Below are positions 29,780 to 38,105 of a DNA stretch of 53,156 nucleotides, piece by piece; within the stretch, counting starts at the first letter, position 1, and the number at the start of each line of letters is the position of its first letter. The DNA is from Minisyncoccota bacterium (GTDB lineage: Bacteria; Patescibacteriota; Minisyncoccia; Minisyncoccales; JAQTVQ01): NCBI GenBank assembly GCA_028706715.1, contig JAQTVQ010000005.1:1-53156 (forward strand), in the 5' to 3' direction. The position numbers and the translations under genes are program-made. Under the pieces are notes generated by a model. It saw nothing but the letters and a program-made list of their open reading frames with translations, had not been told where the DNA came from and searched no databases.

Positions 29780-30688
29780 ATGAAAATTAGAGAAATTGCT
29801 CCAAAAGTTTGGAATTTTAAAGTTGTGGGAGGGGAAAAGGCTTGGGAAGAAGTAGCTTATTCGGCGAGAATGAGCGGAGTGCCGGAAATCATTACGGGCG
29901 AAAATATTTTTCGCATGATTATTGAAAATGATTACGGATCCGCTTTAGAGCATATTCTTATAAAGTTTGATATCAAGATGAGCAAAGGGAATGCTCCTGA
30001 ATTGTTAGAGCACCGCATGGCAAGCCATAGCGGTTTTTCTACGCGTTATTTGGCCGCGAGCAAAGGCATTAATGCCGGAAGCCAAGGAAAAGAAAATCTG
30101 CCAATTGATTTTAAGGAAGGGGAAGAAATTTACGAAATAATAGTCCCTTGGCATTTGCTTGGCAAAGACCGCAATAAAGACGAGGAAAAAAATAAGTTGT
30201 TCCAGGCGATTGAGCAAAGCTTGGCTTCTTATAAATCAATGATTTCCAACGGCGTTCCCAGGGAAGTGGCGCGATATATCCTGCCTTTTTGCAAGGCTGT
30301 GGGAATATATCATTACACAATGAATTTGAGGTCTCTTCTAAATTTTTTATCTTTGCGGCTATGCGTAAGAGCTTCCGCTGAAATGCGCTGTATAGCCAGC
30401 CAGCTTTATTTACTGCTTGAACGGGATCTGCCCCTTATTAAAGGCCTAATAGGATGCCGCGGATTTGTATTTGGCGTTTGTCCGGAAAGCGGAGTAACCG
30501 GAGTAAGAGAGGGCAATCCTTTGATTTTTTATCCGGTCTGTCCTTTTCGCGCGAAGGAAAGCAAAATCTTTATTCCTACGCGCAAAGAATTTTCGGAAAA
30601 AGGAAGACCGCAAGGGTTTGACAGGGAAACAGCCTACAGGGCGCAGAAAGAATTATTTTTGCGTTGGGCGCAATGGGGGAAATATTAA
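29780..30688 (+). CDS. thyX: Flavin-dependent thymidylate synthase
   Basis: A 302-residue ThyX that makes dTMP from dUMP with methylene-THF and FAD. The signature RHRx7S appears as EHRMASHSGFS (77-87), with Glu in place of the first Arg, followed by TRYL. The second block NLRSLLNFLSLRL with the later AEMRCIA is intact. The C-terminus is about 60 residues longer than usual and has several cysteines (GCRGFVFGVCPESG and YPVCPF). No thyA is in the window. GlyA upstream would supply the methylene donor. Confidence 0.9.
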   Translation: MKIREIAPKVWNFKVVGGEKAWEEVAYSARMSGVPEIITGENIFRMIIENDYGSALEHILIKFDIKMSKGNAPELLEHRMASHSGFSTRYLAASKGINAGSQGKENLPIDFKEGEEIYEIIVPWHLLGKDRNKDEEKNKLFQAIEQSLASYKSMISNGVPREVARYILPFCKAVGIYHYTMNLRSLLNFLSLRLCVRASAEMRCIASQLYLLLERDLPLIKGLIGCRGFVFGVCPESGVTGVREGNPLIFYPVCPFRAKESKIFIPTRKEFSEKGRPQGFDRETAYRAQKELFLRWAQWGKY

Positions 30689-30773
30689 ATTCCGCTTATC
30701 GCGCGAAGAAGCGTTTTAAAATTATTAATATTTTCCGGTTCTGAATGGAATTAAAAAAATAAAAATAAAAAAA

Positions 30774-31406
30774 ATGGAAGTTTTTAACCCAAAGAATATA
30801 ATTGTATGCAAAAACGACATTTCTGAAGATTTTTTTGAATGGATTTCCCAAGTAAAAATCGCAGGCTGGGACATTGAAACATCCGGACTGGATTGGAAAA
30901 AAGCGAAAATAGGAACATGTCAAATTTACGCTCCGAACAAGCCGCCAATGATAATAAAAATAGGAAAGAAAAAGCCGAAAAGACTTTGCGATCTTTTGGC
31001 CGATGAATCTGTCAAGAAAATCTTCCATTATGCCTTGTTTGATCTTTCTTTTATGGCCGGTCACTGGGATGCAGATCCGAAAAATGTGGCCTGCACCAAA
31101 ACAGCCATAAAACTGCTTGATCCGAAGCACTCCAAAAAACACAGCTTAGCCAGCTTGCTTAAAGAGCGATTGGGAGTCATTATAGATAAAAGCGAGCAAT
31201 GCTCTAATTGGCTTGCGGCGCAGCTTACTGACAAGCAAAAGGAATACGCGGCCAAAGATGCAATTTATTTGCCTCCGCTTTTGAGCAAATTGGAAAAAGA
31301 TCTTAAAGCAAAAGGATTGCTGGAATTGGCGCGCCAATGCTTTTCTTTTATTCCAACCCAAGTCCAGCTTAAAATAAAAGGTTATAAAGATATCTACGAC
31401 TATTAA
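30774..31406 (+). CDS. DEDD-family 3'-5' exonuclease (RNase D-like)
   Basis: A 210-residue single-domain exonuclease. Exo I is WDIETSGLD (Asp33, Glu35), Exo II FHYALFDLSFM (Asp90) and Exo III YAAKDAIYLPPL (Asp162), the four acidic residues of the DEDDy type. There is no HRDC domain, unlike E. coli RNase D. It may trim RNA or degrade DNA ends. It is followed after six bases by the YwbE-like gene, likely one transcript. Confidence 0.9.
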   Translation: MEVFNPKNIIVCKNDISEDFFEWISQVKIAGWDIETSGLDWKKAKIGTCQIYAPNKPPMIIKIGKKKPKRLCDLLADESVKKIFHYALFDLSFMAGHWDADPKNVACTKTAIKLLDPKHSKKHSLASLLKERLGVIIDKSEQCSNWLAAQLTDKQKEYAAKDAIYLPPLLSKLEKDLKAKGLLELARQCFSFIPTQVQLKIKGYKDIYDY

Positions 31407-31412
31407 ATAAAT

Positions 31413-31625
31413 ATGGACGGGAGAGTTAAAGCCCATATTAAAATAGGAATAGAGGTTGATGTTATAACGAAAATCGGCGAACCGACAGGCAAGCTTACGC
31501 GCGGAATTGTTGCGGAAATATTAACCAGTATTCCTTTTCATCCGCAGGGAGTCAAAGTAAGGCTGGAAGACGGCCAAGTGGGCAGGATTAAAAAAATCAT
31601 TCAAACTAATTTTTTAGTGGAATAA
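31413..31625 (+). CDS. YwbE-family (DUF2196) protein
   Basis: A 70-residue protein that is nearly all YwbE domain: KIGIEVDVITKIGEPTGKLTRGIVAEIL, then HPQGVKVRLEDGQVGRIKKI. The fold is a small beta barrel, so nucleic-acid contact is plausible, but no function is proven. It lies directly after the exonuclease gene. Confidence 0.92.
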   Translation: MDGRVKAHIKIGIEVDVITKIGEPTGKLTRGIVAEILTSIPFHPQGVKVRLEDGQVGRIKKIIQTNFLVE

Positions 31626-31709
31626 TTTTATTTAAGCCTTTGCCTTGCGCAGTTTTTCACTGAAAGGTTTTTTATTTGGCAAAATTAAAAATTAACGGTC
31701 AAACTGAAA

Positions 31710-33116
31710 ATGAAAATTACTTTTTTTGGAGCCGCCCAAAATGTTACAGGCTCAAAACACTTAATTCAGGTTCAAGATTATAATATTTTGTTGGATTGCG
31801 GAATGTACCAAGGGAAAAGGAATATTTCAAACCAGCTTAATAAGGAGCTTCCTTTTTCCCCGGATCAAATTGACGCCGTAATTCTTTCCCACGCCCACAT
31901 TGACCATAGCGGCTTGCTGCCGGTTTTGGTAAAAGAAGGATTTAAGGGAAAAATTTACTGCACTTCGGCGACTGAAGAAATAACTCGTTATCTTTTGCAA
32001 GATTCAGCCTCAATCCAAGAACACGACTGCGAATATTTAAACGACCATTTGAAAAAGGGAGAAGATCCTGTTTTTCCGATTTATAATTCTGATGAAGCCG
32101 AAAGAACCTTTAACCAATTCGTGCCGGCTGAATATTTCAGCGCGGGGGGAGGATGGGTCAAATTAACCAACAATATCCGTTTTAAGCTTTATGATGCCGG
32201 ACATATTTTGGGCTCGGCGATAGTTCTGCTTGAAATTAAAGAAGGCGGGAAAACAGAAAGGCTCGTTTTCACCGGAGATTTGGGAAGGGACGAACTGCCG
32301 ATTTTGCGTTCTCCGGAGCCTCTTGAAGAGGATGCGGCAACAATGATAATGGAAAGCACTTATGGCGGCAGAAATCACGGTCCCATAGGCGAAATTATGG
32401 ATGCGCTGGAAGGAATAATCAACAGCGCGGCAAAAAGGGGGAGCAAAATTATCGTTCCGGCTTTTGCCTTGGGAAGAACGCAGGAGCTGATTTATGTTTT
32501 ACACAAGCTTGTGAATCAAAACAGAATTCCAAACCTGCCCATTTATTTTGACAGTCCTTTGGCTCAAAATCTTACGGCGATTTTTTCCCGATCAACCGAA
32601 TATTTTGACAAAGAATTTTGGAAGGATTTCGGTTTTCGCAAAGATCCTGTTTTTGTCTTTGAGAATTTGAGATATGTGGAAACCACGAGCGAATCAAAAA
32701 ATCTTAACAACCTTCATGGGCCGATGCTGATTCTTGCTTGCTCCGGCATGGCGGAAGGAGGAAGGATTCTCCATCATCTTAAAAATAATATTGAAGACCC
32801 CAATAATGTAGTTTTAATCACCGGTTTTCAAGCGGAAAATACGCTGGGAAGAAAAATTCAGGACGGAGTGAGCCCTGTGAGGATTTTGGGAGAGAGCTAC
32901 AATATAAGAGCGAAAGTGATTACCTTGGACGCGCTTAGCGCCCATGCCGGGCAAAAAGGGCTTTTAAAAAGAGTGGAAGAAACAAAAGGCCTTAAAAATC
33001 TGTTTTTAGTCCATGGGGAGTTGCCTCAATCCGAAGCTCTCCAAGGGGAAATTTTAGGATTAAAGCCCGATTTGTCAGTTAGCATTCCGGCGCTAGGCCA
33101 AAGTTTTGAATTCTAA
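31710..33116 (+). CDS. Metallo-beta-lactamase/beta-CASP ribonuclease
   Basis: A 468-residue nuclease of the CPSF73/RNase J-like superfamily. The metal motif is SHAHIDHSG (His61, His63, Asp65, His66); GHILGSAIVLLE and FTGDLGRDE follow. The beta-CASP motif A is MIMESTYGGRNH, then FALGRTQELIYVL, LACSGMAEGGRILHHL and a late LSAHAGQKGL. Bacterial members of this kind process or degrade RNA. No KH domain is present. Followed after five bases by xseA. Confidence 0.93.
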   Translation: MKITFFGAAQNVTGSKHLIQVQDYNILLDCGMYQGKRNISNQLNKELPFSPDQIDAVILSHAHIDHSGLLPVLVKEGFKGKIYCTSATEEITRYLLQDSASIQEHDCEYLNDHLKKGEDPVFPIYNSDEAERTFNQFVPAEYFSAGGGWVKLTNNIRFKLYDAGHILGSAIVLLEIKEGGKTERLVFTGDLGRDELPILRSPEPLEEDAATMIMESTYGGRNHGPIGEIMDALEGIINSAAKRGSKIIVPAFALGRTQELIYVLHKLVNQNRIPNLPIYFDSPLAQNLTAIFSRSTEYFDKEFWKDFGFRKDPVFVFENLRYVETTSESKNLNNLHGPMLILACSGMAEGGRILHHLKNNIEDPNNVVLITGFQAENTLGRKIQDGVSPVRILGESYNIRAKVITLDALSAHAGQKGLLKRVEETKGLKNLFLVHGELPQSEALQGEILGLKPDLSVSIPALGQSFEF

Positions 33117-33121
33117 CTATT

Positions 33122-34423
33122 ATGGAGAATAAGAATTACAATCTTTTTCGCGAAAATAATGCGGGAGACGAAATTGTTTTTTCCGTATCCGAATACATTG
33201 AATTTTTAAACCTTAAGATAAAGCCTTTTGAAGTAAAGATTGTCGGAGAAGTGGGCCAAGTGCAATTCGGACCGACCGGCCATGTTTATTTCAGCCTTAA
33301 AGACGAAAAAAACGGGTCAACTCTCAATTGCATTATTTGGAAATCCAGCTACCGCTCTTACGGTATAAATTTAAAAGAAGGAATGAAAATAACGGCTGTG
33401 GGACACGCCGAAATTTATGCGCAATCCGGCCGCTTGTCTTTTATCGCCAAAGTTATCTCTTTAGCCGGAGAGGGAGCGCTTAAAAAAGAATACGACCGTA
33501 TAAAAGCCTCATTGGAAAAAGAAGGGATTTTTGCGGAAGAGCGCAAGAGAAGGCTGCCGGTTTATCCTCATAAAATCGGAGTTATCACTTCTCGGCAGGG
33601 AGCGGTTATCGCCGATTTTTTAAATAATTTGGGAAAATTCGGCTTTAGCGTAAAAATGATTGATTCCCGTGTTGAAGGGCAGGAAGCGGTAAAAGATCTT
33701 CTTGCGTCTATAAAATCTTTTAAGAAACAAAAAATTGAGGTCTTGATAATAATGAGAGGCGGCGGATCTATGGAATCAATGATGGCCTTTAACAATGAAT
33801 TGCTCGTGAGAGAAATAGCTTCTTTTCCGTGTCCGGTAATCGCGGGAATCGGCCACCATAAAGATATGCCTTTGGCCGCCATGGCGGCTGATGTGGCGGT
33901 TTCAACTCCTACGGCCGCGGCTAATTTACTGGGGGAATCATGGCAAAAAGCGGAGCTCTTTTTGGAACGGGCCGCAAGGCAGATTGTTTTGGCATATGAA
34001 AGAAAGCTGGCTCATATTAATTCCTTGCTTCAAAGATCTCTGGCGGAATTGGACGGCTTTAAAAGGGATATGATTGAGAGATATGAAGAATTTAAGAGCG
34101 GGCTAAGGTTCTATTTGCAAAAGATAGACGGAAAGATAAACAGCATTAAATCCGATATTAAAAATTTATCGCTGAAAGTTTTTTTTAGCTTTGATTCGGC
34201 TTTAAGAAACGTTAGCCGGCAGACGGATTATGCGGAAAAAACAATCAGCTTGAATAATCCCGAAAGACAGCTTAAATTGGGATATAGCATAGCTTTTTTA
34301 AAGGGGGAGGTTTTGAGGAGCGTGAGCCAAATTCAAAAAGGGCAAGAATTGAATATACGGCTGGCAGACGGATTTGTGGAATCGGAGGTTAAAAAAATTA
34401 ATAAGGATAACCGTCTTCGCTGA
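33122..34423 (+). CDS. xseA: Exodeoxyribonuclease VII large subunit
   Basis: A 433-residue protein. The N-terminal OB-fold (about 35-125: VGEVGQVQFGPTGHVYFSLKD and IIWKSSYR) binds single-stranded DNA; the catalytic domain carries YPHKIGVITSRQGAVIADFLN, IEVLIIMRGGGSMESMMAFNN and CPVIAGIGHHKDMPLAAMAADVAVSTPTAAA (His257-region). A long coiled coil (about 275-370) follows, and LKLGYSIAFL near the end is the conserved tail. It partners with XseB 27 bases downstream. It cleaves ssDNA in repair. Confidence 0.96.
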   Translation: MENKNYNLFRENNAGDEIVFSVSEYIEFLNLKIKPFEVKIVGEVGQVQFGPTGHVYFSLKDEKNGSTLNCIIWKSSYRSYGINLKEGMKITAVGHAEIYAQSGRLSFIAKVISLAGEGALKKEYDRIKASLEKEGIFAEERKRRLPVYPHKIGVITSRQGAVIADFLNNLGKFGFSVKMIDSRVEGQEAVKDLLASIKSFKKQKIEVLIIMRGGGSMESMMAFNNELLVREIASFPCPVIAGIGHHKDMPLAAMAADVAVSTPTAAANLLGESWQKAELFLERAARQIVLAYERKLAHINSLLQRSLAELDGFKRDMIERYEEFKSGLRFYLQKIDGKINSIKSDIKNLSLKVFFSFDSALRNVSRQTDYAEKTISLNNPERQLKLGYSIAFLKGEVLRSVSQIQKGQELNIRLADGFVESEVKKINKDNRLR

Positions 34424-34450
34424 AAATGCGGCGAAGCGAGGAAAATAAAT

Positions 34451-34696
34451 ATGGACACATCAAAAAAAGACGCAAAAAAAAGCTTGAACGGCAATTTAAA
34501 ACAGCTGGCCGAAATTACAGCTTGGTTTGACGGCCAAAAAGAAGTTGATGTTGAAGAGGGACTAAAGAAGGTCAAAGAAGCAGCGGCTTTAATCAAAGCG
34601 AGCAGGGAAAGGCTGAAAGCGGTAGAGAATGAATTTGAAGAAATCAAAAAAGAAATAAGTTTTGAGGACGAAGAAAAGACAGAGGCTGAATTTTAG
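34451..34696 (+). CDS. xseB: Exodeoxyribonuclease VII small subunit
   Basis: An 81-residue helical protein. The pattern LNGNLKQLAEITAWFDGQKEVDVEEGLKKVKEAAALIKASRERLKAVENEFEEI matches XseB, which wraps the coiled coil of XseA. Its position directly after xseA is the usual one. It ends six bases before the convergent metK stop, with no terminator seen between. Confidence 0.92.
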   Translation: MDTSKKDAKKSLNGNLKQLAEITAWFDGQKEVDVEEGLKKVKEAAALIKASRERLKAVENEFEEIKKEISFEDEEKTEAEF

Positions 34697-34702
34697 CCGA
34701 TT

Positions 34703-35644
34703 TTATCCCCATGGGAATTCCCGGCCGAAATGGCCCCAAGAAGCTGTTTTTCTGAATTTTATTTCTCCCAAATTTAAAAATTCATAAATGCCCTTTGGCG
34801 ACAAATCATATCCTTTAATCTTTTCTTCTTTGCCGTCTAATTCGGCAACAGCCATAACCGGCTCTTTCTTGCCGATTGCGTAAGCGAGTTTTGTTTTAAC
34901 CGACTTGGCTCCGCGTTTTTTCAATAAGTCAACGGCAATCCGGCGAGCCATATAAGCGCCGCTGCGATCAACTTTGGTCCAATCTTTGCCAGAGAAAGAT
35001 CCCCCTCCGATTCCTATTTCCGGGCCGTAATTGTCAATTACGATTTTTCTGCCGGAAAGGCCGGAGTCGGCGTCAAGTCCTCCCATTTCCCATTCGCCTG
35101 TTGGATTTATTAAGTATTCTTCGGCTTTTATCAACTCGCGCACCAGTTTTTCCAATTCAGCTGAAGATATTTTTTGAAAGCTGGCCACGACCGTTTTTAT
35201 TTTTCCGTTTTCAACGGTTACTTGGGTTTTTCCGTCAAAAGGAAATTGTTTATAGATTTTGCCGCAAAGGTTGCGGGCAAGTTCATATTCTAGCGGCATG
35301 AAGTTTTTAGTTTCGCCGGCTGCATATCCGATCATAATGCCTTGGTCTCCGGCGCCGCCGCTGTCCACTCCGCGGGAAATGGAAGGACTTTGCAGGGAGA
35401 GATAAATTTTAACATTGTATTTTTCTCCCAAGATGCTTTTAATAATATTTTCAACATTAACTTTGGCTTTGCTGGTCACTTCGCCTGAAACGGAAATATT
35501 ATTATGCCCGCCCATAATCTCAATAGCGACGCGGCTTTTGGGATCAACAGCCATATAGGAGTCAAGCAGGACGTCGGCGATATAATCGCACAATTTATCA
35601 GGATGTTTAGGCGAAACAAATTCGCAAGTTTTGATAGTTGTCAT
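34703..35644 (-). CDS. metK: S-adenosylmethionine synthetase, compact form
   Basis: A 313-residue MetK that joins methionine and ATP to SAM. Key blocks are present: SPKHPDKLCDY (His14), GGAGDQGIMIGYA, GLSGRKIVID, GGGSFSGKDWTKVDRSGAY and GHFGREFPW. It is about 70 residues shorter than the E. coli enzyme because loops between these blocks are trimmed throughout rather than by one deletion. A SAM-I riboswitch and terminator precede it, so SAM should shut off its own synthesis. Convergent with xseB. Confidence 0.95.
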   Translation of the reverse strand: MTTIKTCEFVSPKHPDKLCDYIADVLLDSYMAVDPKSRVAIEIMGGHNNISVSGEVTSKAKVNVENIIKSILGEKYNVKIYLSLQSPSISRGVDSGGAGDQGIMIGYAAGETKNFMPLEYELARNLCGKIYKQFPFDGKTQVTVENGKIKTVVASFQKISSAELEKLVRELIKAEEYLINPTGEWEMGGLDADSGLSGRKIVIDNYGPEIGIGGGSFSGKDWTKVDRSGAYMARRIAVDLLKKRGAKSVKTKLAYAIGKKEPVMAVAELDGKEEKIKGYDLSPKGIYEFLNLGEIKFRKTASWGHFGREFPWG

Positions 35645-35675
35645 AATCTAAAAATTATTTTTTATTTATTATAAA

Positions 35676-35701
35676 CAAAAAACTCTTCGCGAAAGGAAGA
35701 G
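35676..35701 (-). terminator. Riboswitch-controlled terminator before metK
   Basis: Minus strand: CTCTTC and GAAGAG form a hairpin followed by TTTTTT. It lies between the SAM riboswitch and the metK start, the usual place for attenuation. Confidence 0.85.
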
Positions 35702-35715
35702 CTGGCACAAGCCGT

Positions 35716-35813
35716 TTATCTTTCCCCGCGCGGGGTTGGAATTGGCACCTTTCTTAAACTTAAGATGGTTGCCAGCGGGTCACAGAGCCAAATCTCTCAC
35801 CGCTTCTGGATAA
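35716..35813 (-). ncRNA. SAM-I (S-box) riboswitch
   Basis: Reading the minus strand from 35813, P1 is TTATC, followed by the P2 region with GCGGTGAGAGATTTGGCTC, TGTGACCCGC, then the S-box landmarks GGCAACC and AAGGTGCCAATTCC, a P4 hairpin CCCCGCGCGGGG, and closing GATAA at 35720-35716. These conserved words in order are diagnostic for SAM-I. It should bind SAM, favour the terminator at 35676-35701 and switch metK off. Confidence 0.95.
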
Positions 35814-35833
35814 TTTTATTTAATTGTATTTCT

Positions 35834-35862
35834 ATAATAATCCGAAAACAGTAATCGGTCCA
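35834..35862 (-). promoter_or_regulatory. Likely metK promoter
   Basis: Minus strand TGGACC (35862-35857), 17 bases, TATTAT (35839-35834). It would start transcription just before the riboswitch, and its -35 box lies at the boundary of the preceding tRNA-binding protein gene. Confidence 0.4.
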
Positions 35863-35864
35863 GC

Positions 35865-36215
35865 CTATCTTAATGCGGATCCTTCTTTTATATCGTCGCT
35901 GACTGCGGTCAAGGCCAATTTTTCCGTGCTGTCGGCCATTTTTTCAACTGCTGCCAGCATCATTCCTTGGCTGATTCCTTGTCCCATTTTACGTTCCGCC
36001 AAATTGACGACAAAAACGCACTTTGTTCCGATAATCTGCTCGGAAGAAAAATGTTTTCTTATCCCCGCAAAGATCGTTTTTTGTCCGATTTCACTTCCAA
36101 AATCCACTTTCAATTCAAAAAGCTTTTCGCTCCATTCGGGAGCGGAGCATTCCAAAATCTTGCCGATTCTTAAATCAGCCTTGTCAAAATCGGGATATTC
36201 AATAATTGATTTCAT
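35865..36215 (-). CDS. tRNA-binding OB-fold protein (CsaA/MetRS C-terminal-like)
   Basis: A 116-residue stand-alone EMAP/Trbp111-type domain: FDKADLRIGKILEC, then LKVDFGSEIGQKTIFAGIRKHFSSEQIIGTKCVFVVNLAERKM and GQGISQGMMLAA. In many bacteria this domain is fused to the end of MetRS and binds tRNA; free forms are CsaA or Trbp111. It lies upstream of the SAM riboswitch and metK on the same strand, a methionine-related setting. Whether it acts with MetRS or as a chaperone is not known. Confidence 0.88.
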   Translation of the reverse strand: MKSIIEYPDFDKADLRIGKILECSAPEWSEKLFELKVDFGSEIGQKTIFAGIRKHFSSEQIIGTKCVFVVNLAERKMGQGISQGMMLAAVEKMADSTEKLALTAVSDDIKEGSALR

Positions 36216-36559
36216 AAATTATAAAAATTAATATTACTTTTCATTAATACAGCATTTTTCTTTTATTTAAAAGAGCGGTTTGCGCGATTAACTATAAAAA
36301 TAATTGTTTGCAGCTTGCCTAAGTAAAAGAGGCTTTAATTTAATGATTTTTTGACAAGATTACATGTCGGAACCTTTTTGGGATTATGTTATTTTATGAA
36401 GCAAAAATTATCTTATTTTAATATAAAAAACAGATATGTATAAATTTTTTACATAACCATTGACAAGAAATTCTACATTGTCCATAATGGAATATAATAT
36501 TTTTAAGATATGCCCGACAATAGAGTTAATTTAATATAAAATATTTTTATTAAATAATT
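36216..36559. other. AT-rich intergenic region with TA-module promoter
   Basis: 344 bases of AT-rich DNA without a gene between the divergent tRNA-binding gene and the toxin-antitoxin pair. Apart from the promoter at 36460-36488 and an orphan TTGACA at 36351, nothing structured was seen. Confidence 0.5.
36460..36488 (+). promoter_or_regulatory. Promoter of the Panacea toxin-antitoxin operon
   Basis: TTGACA, 17 bases, CATAAT: a near-consensus sigma-70 promoter about 70 bases before the gene at 36560. A partial palindrome TCCATAATGGA spans the -10 box and could be the antitoxin operator. Confidence 0.6.
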
Positions 36560-37327
36560 ATGCTTGCAAAATTTATCCAACAGCAGCGAACCAAGCGGAA
36601 GATGACGCAGGAATACCTTGCATCAGAGCTTGGTATTTCTCGCCCTACTTATTTGCAAATTGAACGAGGAGAAAGGGAGGTTGTCATATCCGAAGCTAAA
36701 AAGCTTGCGGCTATTTTTGGTATGCCCCTTATAAATTTTCTTTCAGAAAAAGAACCGGGAAGAAGCGTTATTATTGAAAAAATGTCTGTAAAAAAATCGG
36801 ACAATTTACAAATTCGCGTTACTAAAAAAAACCTCGATAAATTTAAACAGGTTTTGCTTTATATCCTAAATAAAATTGGCGGCAAGCCGAATGTTGGCGA
36901 AACAGTCTTGCATAAGCTGCTTTATTTTATTGATTTTGATTATTACGAAAAGTTTGAAGAGACCCTGATGGGAGCAACTTATATCAAAAATCATCATGGC
37001 CCTACTTCTGTTGAATTATCTTCAATTATTAAAGAAATGCAGAAACAGGGAGAGATAGAGCTTGTCAAAAGTCAATATTTTAAGTATTTGCAAAAAAAAT
37101 ATTTACCGCGAAAACGTCCAAATCTTGATATCCTTTCCGCGCGCGAAATTGGGCATATTGATGATGTGCTTGCGCGGCTTTCTGATAAAAGCGCCGCGGA
37201 AATAGAAAATTATTCACATGGGGATATTCCTTGGCAATCCGCGCAGGACGGCAAGCCTCTTTCTTATGAAAGCGTTTTTTACCGCGATGAGAAATATTCC
37301 GTAAAGAATTATGAAGATGAGCTATAA
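36560..37327 (+). CDS. HTH plus Panacea (DUF4065) antitoxin
   Basis: A 255-residue protein with two parts. Residues 1-62 form an XRE HTH (QEYLASELGISRPTYLQIERGER). Residues 95-235 form the Panacea/DUF4065/SocA-like domain, with VGETVLHKLLYFIDFDYYEKF, then GATYIKNHHGPTSVEL and late HGDIPW. Panacea domains act as antitoxins that neutralise many unrelated toxins. The gene overlaps the next one by 17 bases, a typical antitoxin-toxin order, and the HTH should allow autoregulation from the promoter at 36460. Confidence 0.9.
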   Translation: MLAKFIQQQRTKRKMTQEYLASELGISRPTYLQIERGEREVVISEAKKLAAIFGMPLINFLSEKEPGRSVIIEKMSVKKSDNLQIRVTKKNLDKFKQVLLYILNKIGGKPNVGETVLHKLLYFIDFDYYEKFEETLMGATYIKNHHGPTSVELSSIIKEMQKQGEIELVKSQYFKYLQKKYLPRKRPNLDILSAREIGHIDDVLARLSDKSAAEIENYSHGDIPWQSAQDGKPLSYESVFYRDEKYSVKNYEDEL

Positions 37328-37655
37328 TGAAATACCGGAATTCCAAAAAGAGCTCAAGAAGCTTGGCAAAAAGTATAAATCTTTACCTAGCGATTTACAA
37401 GAATTTTGTAATGTAATTTCCGTTGTCCCTCTTGGCAACAGCAAGCATTTTAATATTGTTGCTCAAAACGATCTTTTCTTTATTATGAAAGCCCGGTTTT
37501 TTTGCAGATATCTAAAGGGATCATCTCTGCGCATAATTTATTCATATTTTGAGCAAGAGCAAAGGATTGAATTTATAGAGTTGTATTTTAAGGGAGATAA
37601 GGAGAATGAAGACAGGGGAAGGATAAAAGAATATTTAAAAAATAATCAAAAATAA
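37311..37655 (+). CDS. RelE/ParE-like toxin partner of the Panacea antitoxin
   Basis: A 114-residue basic protein. The layout (a helical start IPEFQKELKKLGKKYKSLPSDLQEF, a strand pair with FFIMKARFFCRYLKG and SSLRIIYSY, then QRIEFIELYFKGDKENEDRGRIKEYL) fits a RelE/ParE-fold toxin, which cleaves mRNA at the ribosome or poisons gyrase. Which of the two it does is not decidable from sequence. ATG at 37311 or 37317 may be the start. Co-expressed with the antitoxin through the overlap. Confidence 0.8.
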   Translation: MKMSYNEIPEFQKELKKLGKKYKSLPSDLQEFCNVISVVPLGNSKHFNIVAQNDLFFIMKARFFCRYLKGSSLRIIYSYFEQEQRIEFIELYFKGDKENEDRGRIKEYLKNNQK

Positions 37656-37803
37656 AGTTATTTGCCATTTTTTGTTTTTGCCGGCCGTAAAAATTTTTAA
37701 GGTAAGGGCCGGACAGAGAATTAAAGGAGACTTTGATTTTCTTTCAAAATTTTCGTAAGATAGAAAGGCTGATAAGAAATTTAAAATCAATTTTAGGAGA
37801 ATT

Positions 37804-38067
37804 ATGTCAATGTTTGACCAATTAAAACAGTTGAAGCAATTAAAAGAGATGCAAGACCAGCTGAAAAAAGAAAGGGTGGAAGCCGAAAAGAACGGAGTAA
37901 GAATAATTATGAACGGCAAAATGGAAATAGAAGAAATTTTTTTAAATCCCGATCTCGGCGTTAACCAGCAGGAAAAAGCCGTTAAAGACTGCGCCAACGA
38001 TGCCGTCCGCAAGGTCCAAATGAGCCTTGCGCAGAAGATGTCTCAAATGGGCAACTTTGGGCTATAA
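37804..38067 (+). CDS. YbaB/EbfC-family nucleoid-associated protein
   Basis: An 87-residue protein with the YbaB layout: coiled N-terminal helix (FDQLKQLKQLKEMQDQLKKERVEAE), a beta sheet around VRIIMNGKMEIEEIFLNPD, and a C-terminal helix (KAVKDCANDAVRKVQMSLAQKM). It binds DNA as a dimer. The protein is shorter than E. coli YbaB (about 109) and lacks the recR neighbour. An AGGAG ribosome site precedes the ATG. Confidence 0.87.
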   Translation: MSMFDQLKQLKQLKEMQDQLKKERVEAEKNGVRIIMNGKMEIEEIFLNPDLGVNQQEKAVKDCANDAVRKVQMSLAQKMSQMGNFGL

Positions 38068-38105
38068 CTTATAGCTCGCAACTTTTTCCGTTTTTTTGGA
38101 CCGCC

